Below are positions 34,070-45,529 of a stretch of DNA of 64,000 bases, in pieces (positions within the stretch are counted from its first letter, which is position 1; every line of letters begins with the position of its first letter). The notes under the pieces were generated by a model. It was not told where the DNA came from. It did no database searches and worked only from the letters and a program-made list of their open reading frames with translations. The position numbers and the translations under genes are program-made. Origin of the DNA: Aphidius gifuensis (Eukaryota > Arthropoda > Insecta > Hymenoptera > Braconidae); the NCBI RefSeq assembly GCF_014905175.1, contig NC_057789.1, positions 17,084,679 to 17,148,678 of the forward strand, read 5' to 3'.

Positions 34070-34800
34070 TCTCATGCCGAATTAATTACTCCGGCATTAA
34101 TGTTATGCCGGAGTAATTATTCTGGCATAAGATGAATGCTGAAGAAAATGCTTCGGCATAAAACTAGTGGTGGACTAATTTTTCCGACATTACTTTCATG
34201 CCGGAGTATTTACTCCGCCATCAATCTCATGGCGGAGTAATTTTTCCGCCGTCAATCTCATGCCGGAATAATTTTGTCGGCATGAAGTTAATGTCGGAAA
34301 AATGAATCCGCCACTAGTTTTATGCCGGAGTTATTTCTCCTTCACTGATCTAATGCCGAAATAATTTCTCCTTCACTGATCCCATGCCAGAATAATTTCT
34401 CCGGCACGAATCCTATGCCGGGATAATTCCTCCGCCATCAATCCCATGCCGAAATAATTCCTCCGCCATCAATCCCATGCCGGAATAATTTTGCTGGCAT
34501 TAATCCCATGCCGGAACAATTTCTACGACATGAATCTCATGCCGGAATAATTTCTCCGCCATCAATTCCATGCCGGAGTAATTTTTCCGCCATCAACTTC
34601 ATGCCGGAATAATTTCTCCGCCATCAACCTCATGCCGGAATAATTTCTCCGCCATCAATTTCATGCCGGAGTAATTTCTCCGGCACGAATCTCATGCCGG
34701 AGTAATTTCTCCGCCATCAATTCCATGCCGGAGTAATTTTTCCGCCATCAATCTCATGCCGGAGTAATTTCTCCGGAAATGGGCCAAAAACGGAGAAATG
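34070..34800. repeat. Right minisatellite arm of the capturing element
   Basis: About 25 units of 28-30 bp, such as CATGCCGGAGTAATTTCTCC followed by GCCATCAATCT. Units alternate between GGAGTAATTTCTCCG palindromes and a variable spacer. Variation between units is moderate. Confidence 0.85.
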
Positions 34801-35108
34801 CCGGAGTAATGCCGGAGTAATATTTCCACCAGGGTTTGAAGAAACTTTAGTAACTAAAATTTACTAAAAAATTCGTTATTTTCAGTCATTGTGTTTATTT
34901 TGTTAATTTAATAATTTTTTCTCAGACGCAAGAACAAATTACCAATTAATAATAATGAAAGAGAGCGAAAGAACTGGAAAAAACGAATAGCAATAAATAA
35001 ATAGTAAATTTTAGTTACTAAAGTTTCTTCAAATGACCGCAAAACGCTAGCGCTTCTTTGCATACGCCCCGTGCATACGCTCGGTGTGGAAAGTGAACGA
35101 ACACACCT

Positions 35109-35335
35109 CTTAAATAGCGAGTTACGGGGTAGAGTTAGGCAAAGTTAAGTTAACACCAGATTATAACCCCGGTCATTCTTAAATAAACGAGGTAGAGTCA
35201 GTGAGTTAAGACGTATATACGTGTGTTTAAGTCTTAACCCACTGACTCTACCTTATTCATTTAAGAACGACTGGGGTTATAGTCTGGTGTTAACTTAACT
35301 CTGCCTAACTCTACCCCGTAACTCTCTATTTAAGA
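35109..35335. mobile_element. MITE nested in the right TIR of the second-level element
   Basis: Palindrome of about 225 bp with GAGTTACGGGGTAGAGTTAG, GTTAACACCAGATTATAACC and complements. TTAA lies at both borders, so the TSD may be TTAA. Comparison with the intact left TIR at 32217-32240 shows that it interrupts ACACACCT / AAGAACGCACCCC. Confidence 0.75.
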
Positions 35336-35344
35336 ACGCACCCC

Positions 35345-35829
35345 TGAGGGTGCGAACTCATGAGACCGCTAAAGTTAGCGGCAATATGGCTGATTTCAAT
35401 ATGGCGGCCAATATGGCTGCTGTTTTCAATATGGCGATGGTAAATTCCGTGGATAAAGCATTTTTTGTTGACTTCCGTGACTCTAATTCTACTGTTCAAC
35501 TGAGTTGAACAGTAAAAATTAGATTCACGGAATTCGACAAAAAGTGCTCAAATCACGGAATTTACAAACTGCGCATGCTCTGATGCACCGCCATATTGAA
35601 AACAGCACCCGTATTCAGAGGATGTTCTCATTAGGGCGTTTTTTTTCCGATGGTGGCGCTTGTGAAGCTTTTCCATGTAAAATCTATATAAAAAGTTCAC
35701 AAGCGCCGCCATCGGAAAAAAAAGCCCTAATGAGAACATCCTCTGAATACGGGTGCTGCAGCCTTATTGGCCGCCATATTGAAATCGGCCATATTGCCGC
35801 TAACTTTAGCGGTCCCATGAGTTCGCACC
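35345..35829. mobile_element. Palindromic MITE (GGGTGCGAACTCATGAGACC) with nested family A MITE
   Basis: The arms GGGTGCGAACTCATGAGACC, CCGCTAAAGTTAGCGGCAAT and ATTCCGTGG are found inverted at 35765-35829. A family A MITE (35606-35755) is inserted in AACAGCAGCC of the right arm. A half copy of the same palindrome is at 14185-14310. Confidence 0.75.
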
Positions 35830-36126
35830 CACTGAAATATAATAAAACTGGAAGCCGAACTTCGTGTCGCCGAGAGAGAAACTCAATGGTTGGGATGTTG
35901 TCCTTGTCGGTACAGTCACGTCAACTATAATTCGTTGAGACTACTGAAATATAATGTAACTTTTATACTGAGTAGTACTAGTTTGTTTTGACGTTGACTG
36001 TACAAGATTCAATGTGCGCATGCGTGAGTGAGAGAGAATGCCAACCAATGTATTGCTATCTCTAGCGACATTCCGTACATTGGCTAAGCATAGGAGTTCA
36101 CCTTCCAGTTTTATTATATTTCAGTG
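35830..36126. mobile_element. hAT-like MITE with exact 8-bp TSD
   Basis: Ends CACTGAAATATAATAAAACT and complement; TTCGCACC precedes (35822-35829) and follows (36127-36134). The 297-bp interior has CGGTACAGTCACGTCAACTA and TGTGCGCATGCGTGAGTGAG. Sister copies are at 16514-16977 and 60672-61147. Confidence 0.85.
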
Positions 36127-36769
36127 TTCGCACCCTCAGAGAATGTGCCTCCCAAGAAGACTAGGAACCTAGTCTCTAGTCTTCTTGGTGCCTCCTAGGC
36201 AGGGGGAAATGTGCCTCTTGGCAGATAGATGCGCTTCGACTTAGTTTTGAAAATTCAACACTAGATGGCGATACCATATTTTCTTTATATTCAAAAGTTT
36301 ATTTAATTTACTGATACAATAATAAATAATTATTTATTATTTAAAGCGATATAATATTATTTCATTTGATAATTAAATTAATTAATAATTTAATTGCTAA
36401 GTAATTTAATTTGATATAATAATAAATAATTATTCATTATTTGATGTGATATAATATTATTTCATTTAATAACTTAATTAATTAATGATTTAATTTCTAA
36501 GTAATTTTATTTACATTGTGAATATTTGCTATAAAAATTGTACTTAGCCTTTTCCTAAGAACACATTTATCCCTGAGTTACAGCTTTACCGTTTTATTTT
36601 AAGAAAAAAATAAGAAAAAATTACATAAAAGCCTTTATTTTACTTTAACAAATTAAAATAAAAAAAAGTTGTGACGTAAGCAAAGTTGTAATTTGCGGGA
36701 TAAATTAAAAGTGCAAGCCACTAGCCCAGAAAATCTTATATAGAATGGAGCTAAGGAATTGATGCAGCT

Positions 36770-36990
36770 TATCATTTAATTTCTTTGGCTACATTAATTT
36801 TGTAGCTTCATCTTTTTCTTAGCTACTGCTTTTCCTTGGTATTTTTATTTATTGAAATAAATTGCATTTATTTTATATTTCTTCAATAAATTAAAATATC
36901 AAGGAAAAGCAGCAGCTGAGGAAAAGATGAAGCTAAAAAATTAATGAATAATGTTGCTTACCACATAATTTCTTTGGCTGCATCGATTCC
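36770..36990. mobile_element. MITE family C
   Basis: Palindrome with CTTAGCTACTGCTTTTCCTT and AAGGAAAAGCAGCAGCTGAG, centre of T/A-rich sequence. Non-coding. Confidence 0.6.
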
Positions 36991-37534
36991 TATAGGCAAA
37001 CCCTAATAATTAATTTCAATGGCAATCAACACCAATTAAAATTGTATTATACAATGAATATTTTAGAAAGAGTTTCTTAAGTTGTACTCAATGCTTGGAA
37101 CAGAGAAAAGGATACTTCCATTCCGAAACATAATATCTATAACATAAACATCATAAAAATAAAACATAAACATCATAAAATAATAAATTCGAGTTCTGAG
37201 GTTATTCAAAGCAAGAAGGCAGTTCTTATCGCATTGAAAAAAAAAAATTCTAAAATGTTTTGGATCTAAAATGTTTTAAAAGCATATAATAATAGTGATG
37301 ATAAAAATGTGCCTCCAAAAAAAAAGGCGTGCTTTTGTGCCACCGTTCATAGAAATGTGCCTCGAAAGGCACATTTGTGCCTCATGTGGCAACGCTGGAG
37401 CCAACGCTCGGCGCCAGGGTTACCAGTTTTTCAGAGCATCGTATCGCCATCTCCTTACCTTCAAAACGCCACATATCGCCATTTTTCATCCAACTTTATA
37501 AACGTAAAAATGACCAATTTAATTCATAGTAAAA

Positions 37535-37919
37535 GGGTGCATTCCTTTAATAAAAAATTTTTTTTCGTTTTGCAATTTCGCCCTGTATTACCGACTAAAA
37601 ACTAGAAACAGAAACAACGAGAAAAGTGATAAATTTCTCTATGCAATATTCCAGGCTTTACAGTTTACGATAATGTGTGGTACGAGCTATGTGACAATAA
37701 CAAACAATCACAACAAGTCAATTTTCTATTTATTTCAGTTTGATATGCATTAATATGAACATTGAACAGTTATTCATCTAATAATTGGAAGCCAAAAAAA
37801 ATAATGTCATGTGCCAGTACTGCCACTACAAGAAACAGCTTTTTCCTATAAAATTTTGGCCGGTATTACAGGGCGAAATTGCAAAACGAAAAAAAAATTT
37901 TTATTAAGGGAATGCACCC
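37535..37919. mobile_element. Element Y copy
   Basis: Ends GGGTGCATTCCTTTAATAAA and GGGAATGCACCC with the family interior (CTATGCAATATTCCAGGCTT). About 385 bp. Confidence 0.8.
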
Positions 37920-37943
37920 TATATGTTAAAATTGAATGTATTC

Positions 37944-39743
37944 TAGAGCTGTTAATTAGCCGGTTATTCATTTTTTTGACGGTTAATAACCGGTTTAAAA
38001 CAGAACGGGGGCGGGGCATCGACGCGCATGCGCTGAATTTAAAGCTTCACGATAGGTCCAAAATCAGAGACTTATTTCAACGTTTCATATAATTAATTAT
38101 TAATAATAAAAACAATAAATTATTATAAATAAATAAATTGTTATAAACAAAAAAAATATAATATTTTAGTTATTTATATAAAATTAGGGTTAAAAAAAGA
38201 AAATTATAATGATACATACTGAAAATAAAAATAAATATAAAAAATAAAAATGATTGGGAATAATAATATTAGCAAGACCTGTAGATTCCATATATTGAAT
38301 TTATTAGTAACAATGAATAGAAGAAAAATTGAGACTAATAATATTTTTAAAATTATACAATAATATTGTAACAAGGAGCTAATAATACAAACTTTAAAAT
38401 ATACCATATGTTAACGTTTTTTATATTTTTTTATACCATGAACTTGTTGAAAACTAATAAAGCTTTTTATTTTCATTGTGACATTAGTTAGTCAAGATTT
38501 TGCACTAGCAATTTGTTCTCAAAAAAAAAAGTAAAAAGAAAAAAATATAAATGAAAAACAAAAAAATAAGCAAAATTCTTATGAGAAAAAAAAGAAAAAA
38601 AAAAAAGGACAAACTCAACTAAAAACTAGATGTGTTTTTAAATTTTAAATGATTAGTTTTTGGTGTACTTTGAACTTAGAAAAATAATACTTCTAACCCC
38701 TTTTTTTAAGTACAATAATGTTAATTCAAGCTCTGGCATATATTGCTCGTGCAAAAGAAGCATTCAATTTATCATGATTTTCTTTGGACATTTTAGTATC
38801 AATAAACTTGTCAATTGAGCTTTTGTTTTGAGTTGTTTTGTTCTTTGTAATTAGTGCTACAACTTGCTTAGATGATTGTCTGACATCAAGTTTATTTTTT
38901 TGGCACAATCATTTCCTCAAAATTTGTTTAAATTTCATCATCACAATTTTGACATTCTTGAGCAAGATGCTTCATCATTCTACCAGCATTCGAAACATAT
39001 TTTTTTCCACAATATTTACAACTTTTTGTCTTAAGACACAATTGTGTTTGTATTCAGGATTTGCAACAACATTAAAATGTTTCCAAAGCTCAGATTCAGA
39101 ACGACCCATTGTTAAAATTAGTATCTATAAAATATATGAACTGTTATTAAATCTCTTTGAACTCAATTTAATTACTTTTTTTACTTACATATATGACATA
39201 TCAATGCACATCAACAACAAAAATGTAGACTGTGAACTCTGGGTTTAACCTCACTTTTCCTTTTTACAATAATCAAGTCTCTCTGGGCTGAATATGACAT
39301 ACCCATCAACTGCAAATTATAATATTAATTGTTATACCCATAATTATTCGAAATTTATCACTGATAGTTCTTCTTTTAAAAAAAAATGTTTAAAAAAATA
39401 TTAATAACAATAAAAATTAAAGTTGTTATGATGTTTACGTTTTTCACTGTCTTTTTTTATTCACAAATTTTTCAGTTGACACTACGATTGAATTTTTGTC
39501 AACATAATTTAATTATTCATATTTTTTTGACATTAAATGAATAATATTTATTGTTAATATTATTTATAATAAATTAATATTTTTATTGTTGAAAATTAAA
39601 AAATTTAATAAATAATACATAGTACATACGCAGTATGAAGTACGCGCAGCATTTTGTGCGCAGGCTCCTCCCTTTTTTAGTTAAAAACCGAAAAATTTTT
39701 AACCGCCTGTTATTAACCGGTTAATAACCGACTCACAGCTCTA
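37944..39743 (-). mobile_element. hAT transposon remnant, ends TAGAGCTG, 8-bp TSD
   Basis: Left end TAGAGCTGTTAATTAGCCGG and right end CCGGTTAATAACCGACTCAC followed by AGCTCTA. Flanks ATGTATTC (37936-37943) and ATGTATAC (39744-39751) differ at one base, an 8-bp TSD. About 1.8 kb; a broken BED-finger frame lies on the minus strand and the catalytic part is missing. Confidence 0.8.
38726..39109 (-). pseudogene. BED-type zinc finger N-terminus of a hAT transposase, frameshifted
   Basis: The minus-strand frame starts at ATG 39109 with GRSESELWKHFNV. After a shift it continues KSCKYCGKKYVSNAGRMMKH then LAQEC, giving the C-x2-C ... H-x5-C ligands of a BED finger, and stops at 38928. A third open segment (38726-38908) reads SSIDKFIDTKMSKENHDKL then ASFARAIYA, the motif that follows the finger in many insect hAT proteins. 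At least two frame breaks disable it. Confidence 0.75.
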
Positions 39744-39957
39744 ATGTATACACAATGAATTGACTGGATTTAAATTGGACGAATAATAATACAAAACACA
39801 CCTATATTTTATTTTATAATATTAAATATTAAATAAATTGTATTTATTTCAATAATCAACATATTAACTTTACATTTTTTATAATAATATTTTAAAATTA
39901 AATAGTCTTTCCTGGCTTAAAAATAAAATATATAATGTATTTTTATTGAAATAATTT

Positions 39958-40432
39958 TTGGCTTATGTATTGCTCACCAATTATCAAACTATACTTGAAC
40001 ATTTTGTATGGTGTAAACCTAAACTTTCAAATACAGTATCTTTACCATGTAATTTAAGTATTTCACTGAGATCATCAATTGCAGACATTGACATATGGTT
40101 AGCTGTAAATACTGACAACTTTATGTCAAGCTTTTTCATCTCATCAGTGACTGTTGGAGCAACTGAAAAATGAATTACATTATATTACATTATCTAAAAT
40201 TCGCTGAACAAAAAAAACAAATATCCTATACGTACCAAAATTCATAATTGTGTTTTTCTTTGATAATGTTCATGCTAAAATATTTTCTCCATGCACACGA
40301 CATGCTGAAGTCAGTGCAATGAGCACGCAAAGATATTTTGCATTAAGCTTTCCACCATGCTTCATTTTGATGAGTATAGTATAATTTATGATATTCTTCT
40401 GGAGCATTCACAATTGATGTAATCCATCCTAT
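39958..40432 (-). pseudogene. Transposase-like zinc-finger ORF remnants
   Basis: On the minus strand, 40432 to about 40220 reads EYHKLYYTHQNEAWWKA, a stop, then CKISLRAHCTDFS. The next open stretch to 39980 reads DEMKKLDIKLSVFTANHMSM then a segment ending LHHTKCSSIV before a stop. The order resembles a common insect repeat-encoded protein with a C-x-LRAH-x2-D finger followed by a helical segment ending in a H-x-T-K-C motif. The class is recalled, not searched, and the frame has stops. Confidence 0.35.
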
Positions 40433-40691
40433 ATAAAATACATAAATACAATTTATTAATATGAACATATATCAAATAAACATGATTATAAATATTTTTC
40501 CTAACCTTTAGCCCAGTCATATTTTTCCCATTTTTTTTGATAACTGAAAACTCTTTTTTTTTTTTGTTGAAGACATGTCAACAGTTTTTTCGCCAGTTTT
40601 TGGTGGTAATGTAAGTTACATATGCATTTATATATACATATATATGTATATACGTAAAAATACATGTCACAGGTGCATTCAGCCATAGGGT

Positions 40692-41059
40692 CGGTTTTCA
40701 CTCACAGCTTCATGACGCGCGACACCAAGCGTCTTGACGCAAAGCAGCCGACTTCTTGACGCAAAGCACCCAACTTCTTGACGCAAAGTGTCCAGCTTCT
40801 TGACGCGCAGCATGAAACTTCATGACGCGCAGCTTGTTTTGGCCGCCATTGTTGTTTACATTCTGTCAAATTTAAAACATGTGACCTTTTTGACAGAATG
40901 TAAACAACAATGGCGGCCAAAACAAGCTGCGCGTCATGAAGTTTCATGCTGCGCGTCAAGAAGCTGGACACGTCAAAAGTGGGTGCTTTGCGTCAAGAAG
41001 TCGCTGCTGCGCTGGTGTCGCAGTCGCTGTGTCTGCGTCTCCGATGTGAGTGAAAACCG
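40692..41059. repeat. Palindrome with repeated CTTGACGC motifs
   Basis: Arms CGGTTTTCACTCAC / GTGAGTGAAAACCG and, inside, a near-perfect hairpin (40795-40861 with 40897-40965: CATGAAACTTCATGACGCGC, TTGGCCGCCATTGTTGTTTA). The left arm has four units of TTCTTGACGCAAAGC type. Being palindromic, it gives nearly identical open frames on both strands; these are not genes. Confidence 0.75.
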
Positions 41060-41068
41060 TTCCGCTAT

Positions 41069-41296
41069 ATGGTCGCCGCATAATTGAGGGGCGCTAGTAG
41101 TACCATGGTAACGTGCGCGACTTGTATCGCTTTTTTTTTACAATGCGCACAATACAAACATACTCTGACAAACATCATGTGTATAATGCTCTATTAGTGT
41201 TTGTTAGAGTATGTTTGTATTGTGCGCAGTGTAAAAAAAAAGCGATACAAGTCGCGCACGTTACCATAACCTACCCTCAATTATGCGGCGACCATA
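41069..41296. mobile_element. Element Z copy
   Basis: GGTCGCCGCATAATTGAGGG, TCGCTTTTTTTTTACAATGC and ACAAACATACTCTGACAAAC with complements; ends TATGCGGCGACC. About 225 bp. Confidence 0.75.
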
Positions 41297-41342
41297 TTTT
41301 TTTTGGTTTTGTTCGTCCTCCTGTATTTCTAGTCTTCTTGAG

Positions 41343-41503
41343 CACCCGTATTCACGGGGCAAAATTGTTCTCATTAGGGCTTTTTTTTCCGCTGATGGCG
41401 CTTGACAAAATTTTTTTTATATAGATTTCATATAGAAAGGCTTCACAAACGCCGCCATCGGAAAAAAAAACGCCCTAATGAGAACATCCTCTGAATACGG
41501 GTG
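41343..41503. mobile_element. MITE family A
   Basis: CACCCGTATTCACGGGGCAA to CCTCTGAATACGGGTG, 161 bp, followed by CAG. Typical asymmetric copy. Confidence 0.85.
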
Positions 41504-41589
41504 CAGGTCAGTTTAACAAAACATTAACATCACCAAGCGCTACCAAGTGAGAAAGTGGTGGTTGCCGGTAAAGCTGAAAATCAACAAAA

Positions 41590-42110
41590 AGTTTCCAGCT
41601 AACCCTAGAGCCCAGATAACCACAACTGGTAGGACGATATGCTACCGGTAATCTACTGCTAGCTTACCAGTAACTACTACTGGTAGGTAACTGGTAGCTC
41701 CTACCAGTAATTTCAAACAAGTATATAACTGGAATTCTACTGGTAGATACTACCGGTAGGAACTACCAGTAATCTACCAGTAAAATTCCAGTTATACTAC
41801 CGGTAGGAACTACCAGTAATCTACCAGTAAAATTCCAGTTACAAATTACTGGTAAGAACTACCAGTAATTTACCAGTAGAATTCCAGTAGAAAATTACTG
41901 GTAGGAACTACCAGCACCCGTATTCACAGGGCAAATTTTATACAATTTAGAGCTTTTTTTTGCCACTGATGGCGCTTATAAATTTTTTTTTATATAGATT
42001 TTACATATAAAAGCTCCACGAGCGTCACCGGTGGATGAAAAAAGCCCTAAATTGTAATGCCCTGTGAATACGGGTGCAGTAGTCTACTGGTAGATTACTG
42101 GCAAATCATT
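41590..42110. repeat. CTACCAGTA-type degenerate repeats with a family A MITE
   Basis: Dense short palindromic units such as TACTGGTAGGAACTACCAGT in both orientations. A family A variant with B-like body (41915-42076; CAG on both sides) is inserted. The same repeat type resumes at 45530-46000. Confidence 0.75.
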
Positions 42111-42535
42111 TTGATAAACCCGAAAGCCTTAGCATTAGAGTATTTGCCGTAATAAATAACACGCTTGCTTGTAATTATATTACTGAATAAATTAATATTT
42201 TACGGCATACAGCTGAAGTATAAATGCAGCTAAGAAAATTTATTTTTTTTAAAACAAAAATGCTTGTCCTATATATATATTCATTTATTTAATAAATAAA
42301 ATACAAGTTATTGAATTTTTAAAAAATGAAAATGTCTAACGAAATGTAGTAGCTTAGAAAAGAATGTGGCTGAGGAATTAATGTTGCTTGAAACATAATT
42401 TTTCTGGACACATTAATTCCTTAGCTACTGCTTTCCTTTGGAATTTTTTTTTATTTATTGAATAAAATATATGTAATTTTATTTTTAAAAAAATAAAATG
42501 TCCAAGGAAAAGCAGTAGCCATCCTGTTTTGAAAC

Positions 42536-42749
42536 AGGTTAAGAAAATTTCTCCGCCATTACTCCGCCATTACTCAGGCTTCCTCCGGCATTACTCCTTT
42601 TTTAGCCCATTTCGGAGAAAATACTCCGGCATGAGGTTGGTAGCAAATTAATTTTTCCGACATTAATTTCATGCCGGAGTAATTTCTCCGGAAATAAGCA
42701 AAAAACGGAGAAATGCCAAAGTACTGCCGAAGTAATATTTCCACCAGGG
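42536..42749. mobile_element. Short relative of the gene-capturing element
   Basis: Contains CATTACTCCTTTTTTAGCCC, ATGCCGGAGTAATTTCTCCG and ends AATATTTCCACCAGGG, matching the TIRs of 32307-34834, but only about 210 bp long with two or three minisatellite units and no gene DNA. The left terminus is diverged. Confidence 0.7.
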
Positions 42750-42964
42750 CAGGAAAAGTATGTGGTAAAGAAATTATTTTTTTGGCAACATTAATTGCTA
42801 CATTTTTAGTGTTCCGTAGGACACTTATGTTTTCGCTTTTCTGTGACTTTTTGTTATTTCGAGATAAAACGTGAAGTCCTGAATCGAATTGGCTTGTGAG
42901 ATGCTCATTTTCTTTATTTTTTTTGGCCAAAAGCAATCGTCATATTTATTTCCAATTTTGGGGC

Positions 42965-43367
42965 TTTATTAGATTTAATATGCCCATTTTTGGACATGGC
43001 CCAATTTCAAATATTGACCGATCAATTCCGGCAATGTTTTAATCGACGACGCTTCATCTGTAGACTCTACGATATTTTTTTCAAATTTTTCGGTTGTTCA
43101 TTTTTTTTTTTGTTCAACGATATGTAGTGTCACGAACTGTTTTTTTACAATATTTTTTGAACCGCAGAACCGAATTAGTCGATGTTATAACAAATTTGGT
43201 TTTTTTTTTTTCCAAAAACAGACATGATATTTTTTTTTACTTTTTGGGCCTTATTAGATTTAATATGCCCATTTTTGGACATGGCCCAATTTGAAATATC
43301 GACCGATCAATTCTGGCAATGTTTTAATCGACGACGCTTCATCTGTAGACTCTACGATATTTTTTTT
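42965..43367. repeat. Direct repeat, about 117 bp, 286 bp apart
   Basis: TTATTAGATTTAATATGCCC and CGACGACGCTTCATCTGTAG occur at 42965-43081 and again at 43251-43367 with few differences. The region between is T-rich and includes GTGTCACGAACTG. Confidence 0.8.
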
Positions 43368-43499
43368 TAATTTTTATTCTTTTATTTTTTTTTTAATAAA
43401 AGAAAACTCAAAGACAGTCATTTAATTTCCAATAAAATGGAAAAACAAATCGAACAACAAAAAAAAAAATAAAAAATGATCGTACAGAACACTGAGGGT

Positions 43500-45350
43500 G
43501 CACCTTGGGGGGCTTCACTATAATTTTTTCCTTAGCTACTGCTTGTCCTATATATATTTATAAATATTTAATAAATAAAATACATGTAATTTAAGGTACA
43601 TTCTTAGCTACCTTCCGAATATAAGAATTTCTTGAAACATTGAAACATAAATCATTTCGTGAAATAATATATTATGTTACAGACTTATTTTTTTTATAAT
43701 AATTAATTAAAGTTGGCTACTTATAGAGAGGTTAAACATGGGCTCTTATGGGAGGGGATGTTTGAAATTTTTTTGATCATAACTAAATTACATTTCTAAA
43801 TATAAGATTTTATTAAAAAACTGATAGATAATAGTAAAAATAATAAGGAATTTTTTAATATCTGGTTCATATGGAGTTACAGCACTGATTTTGTTATTTT
43901 AATTAAAAATATGTGGTAAAAAGTTGTTTTTTTACTGATTTTCTAACGAAGAGCCATGATATTGAAAAAGCGGGAAAATTTAAAATTGCATAAAAGAAAT
44001 TTGATTACAAAATAATGGAGCATCATAAATGCAAACATTCATGAAAATATTATTAAAAATAGTTTTATTAACTATATAAAATTGAGATTGATAATAAATA
44101 TTAATATTAATTGGATATAAATAAAAAACTTCATACTGATACAAATCAGTGATGCATACTAACAAAAAAAAATTTTTGTGTGCAATATTGAAATGAATAA
44201 ATATTATAGAATAATTGTTTTTATCAATACATAGTTGGTTTTTATTGAAATATATTGCATAACATGAATTAATAATGGAAAAAATAAATTGTTAACTCAA
44301 AAAAAATGATCACGAAAAGTTCAAACTTTTGGTTTTTTGGGGTTGGTATGACAAAATCTTCAATGTAAAAAGCATAGGATTTTATTTAAGACACGCCCAC
44401 AAAATCTAACTAAGAATGTACCTTAATTTTTAAAGGATAAAAATGTCTAAGCAAAAGTAGTAGCTAAAGAAAAAATGTAGCTAAGGAATTGAGGTTGCCA
44501 AAGAATTATATTTTAAGCAACATTATTTCCTTAAAACATAATTCTTTGGCAACCTCAATTCCTTAGCTACATCTTTTCCTTAGCTACTGCTTTTTCTTGG
44601 ACATTTGTATTTTTAAAAAATAAATTTACATGTATTTTATTTGTAAAATTTAGATTTAGCTAAGAAATTGATGTGGCCAGAAAACTTATTTTATAAGCAA
44701 CTTTAATTCTTTAGCTACATCTTCTCCTAAGCTACTGCTTTTCTTTGGGATTTTTATTTATTTTACAAATAAAATACATGTAAATTTATTTTTTAAAAAT
44801 ACAAATGTCCAAGGAAAAGATGTAGCTAAGGAATTGAGGTTGCCAAAGAATTATGTTTTAAGGAAATAATGTTGCTTAAAATAATGTAGCTAAGGAATTG
44901 AGGTTGCTAAAGAATTATATTTTGAGCAACATTATTTTCTTCAAAGATAATTTTTTGGCATCCTCAATTCCTTAGCTCTATCTTTTCCTTAGCTACTGCT
45001 TTTCCTTGGACATTTGTATTTTTAAAAAATAAATTTACATGTATTTCATATTTAAAATAAATAAAAATCCCAAGGAAAAGCAGTAGCTAAGGAAAAGATG
45101 TAGCTAAAAAATTGATGTGGCCAGAAAACTTATTTTGTAAGCAACTTTAATTCCTTTGCTACATTTTTTCCTCAGCTACTGCTTGTCCTATATATATTTA
45201 TTTATTCAATAAATAAAATACGTGTAATTCAATTCTTAAAAGATGAAAAGGTCTGAGGAAAGGTAGTAGCTAAGAAAAGAATGTGGCTAAGGAATTAATG
45301 TTGCCTAAATTTTTCTGGCCAGATCAATTCTGTAGCTACTTTTTTTCCTT
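43500..45350. repeat. AT-rich tract and family C MITE cluster
   Basis: Repeated units CCTTAGCTACTGCTTTTCCT, GGAATTGAGGTTGCCAAAGA and complements fill 44430-45350, at least five in alternating orientation. Another unit is at 42320-42515. The stretch 43580-44420 shows no gene or bounded repeat. Confidence 0.6.
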
Positions 45351-45529
45351 AAGTTTTTTTTCCGGATTTTCTTTCTTAAAATAAATTGCATTAATTTTAT
45401 TCGTGTTAAATTTGAATTTAAAAAAAAAATCAATGGATGCAGTTCTGGTAATATAAAAGTAATATAACAATTATTGATACATTTAATAGCAACTTATTAT
45501 TTTTCAAACTGTGAATTAATTGACTGCCA

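Larger units (their letters stand above)
32307..34834 (+). mobile_element. TIR transposon carrying a captured PP2A-A gene fragment
   Basis: The ends CCCTGGTAGAAATATTTCTC and CCACCAGGG-type complement extend for about 90 bp, including TTTTTGGCCCATTTCCGGAG on both sides. Inside the TIRs are minisatellite arms of CATGCCGGAGTAATTTCTCC units: a short array left and a long one right. Between them is about 1.46 kb of unrelated, normal-composition DNA: 5' flanking sequence, exon 1, intron 1 and a shortened later exon of a PP2A scaffold gene. A short relative without gene DNA is at 42536-42749. Only a 2-bp TT duplication is seen at the junctions. No transposase is present. Confidence 0.85.
32217..35344. 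mobile_element. Second-level TIR element hosting the gene-capturing element
   Basis: The left TIR (32217-32306) contains CACACCGAGCGTATGCACGG and GAAGCGCTAGCGTTTTGCGG. The complement is at 35028-35112, finished by AACGCACCCC at 35335-35344 after a nested MITE. Identity over about 90 bp is above 90%. Its body continues from the left TIR into 34837 onward (TTGAAGAAACTTTAGTAAC), which pairs with TTACTAAAGTTTCTTCAA at 35011-35028. Cutting out 32307-34834 therefore restores one contiguous element. Non-coding by itself. Confidence 0.8.
32195..37393. mobile_element. Probable outermost element W, filled by nested insertions
   Basis: Left end AGTGTTGCCAGAGCC (32195) and right end GTGGCAACGCT (about 37393) match the ends of the element at 58440-60358. 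The internal GTGCCTCCAAAAAAAAAGGC near the right end matches ACCTCCAAAAAAAAAGGCG there. Flanks GAGCCGAC and GAGCCAAC may be a TSD with one change. Within it lie the gene-capturing nest, a palindrome and a hAT-like MITE. The link between the two ends is inferred by removing the inner insertions. Confidence 0.5.
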
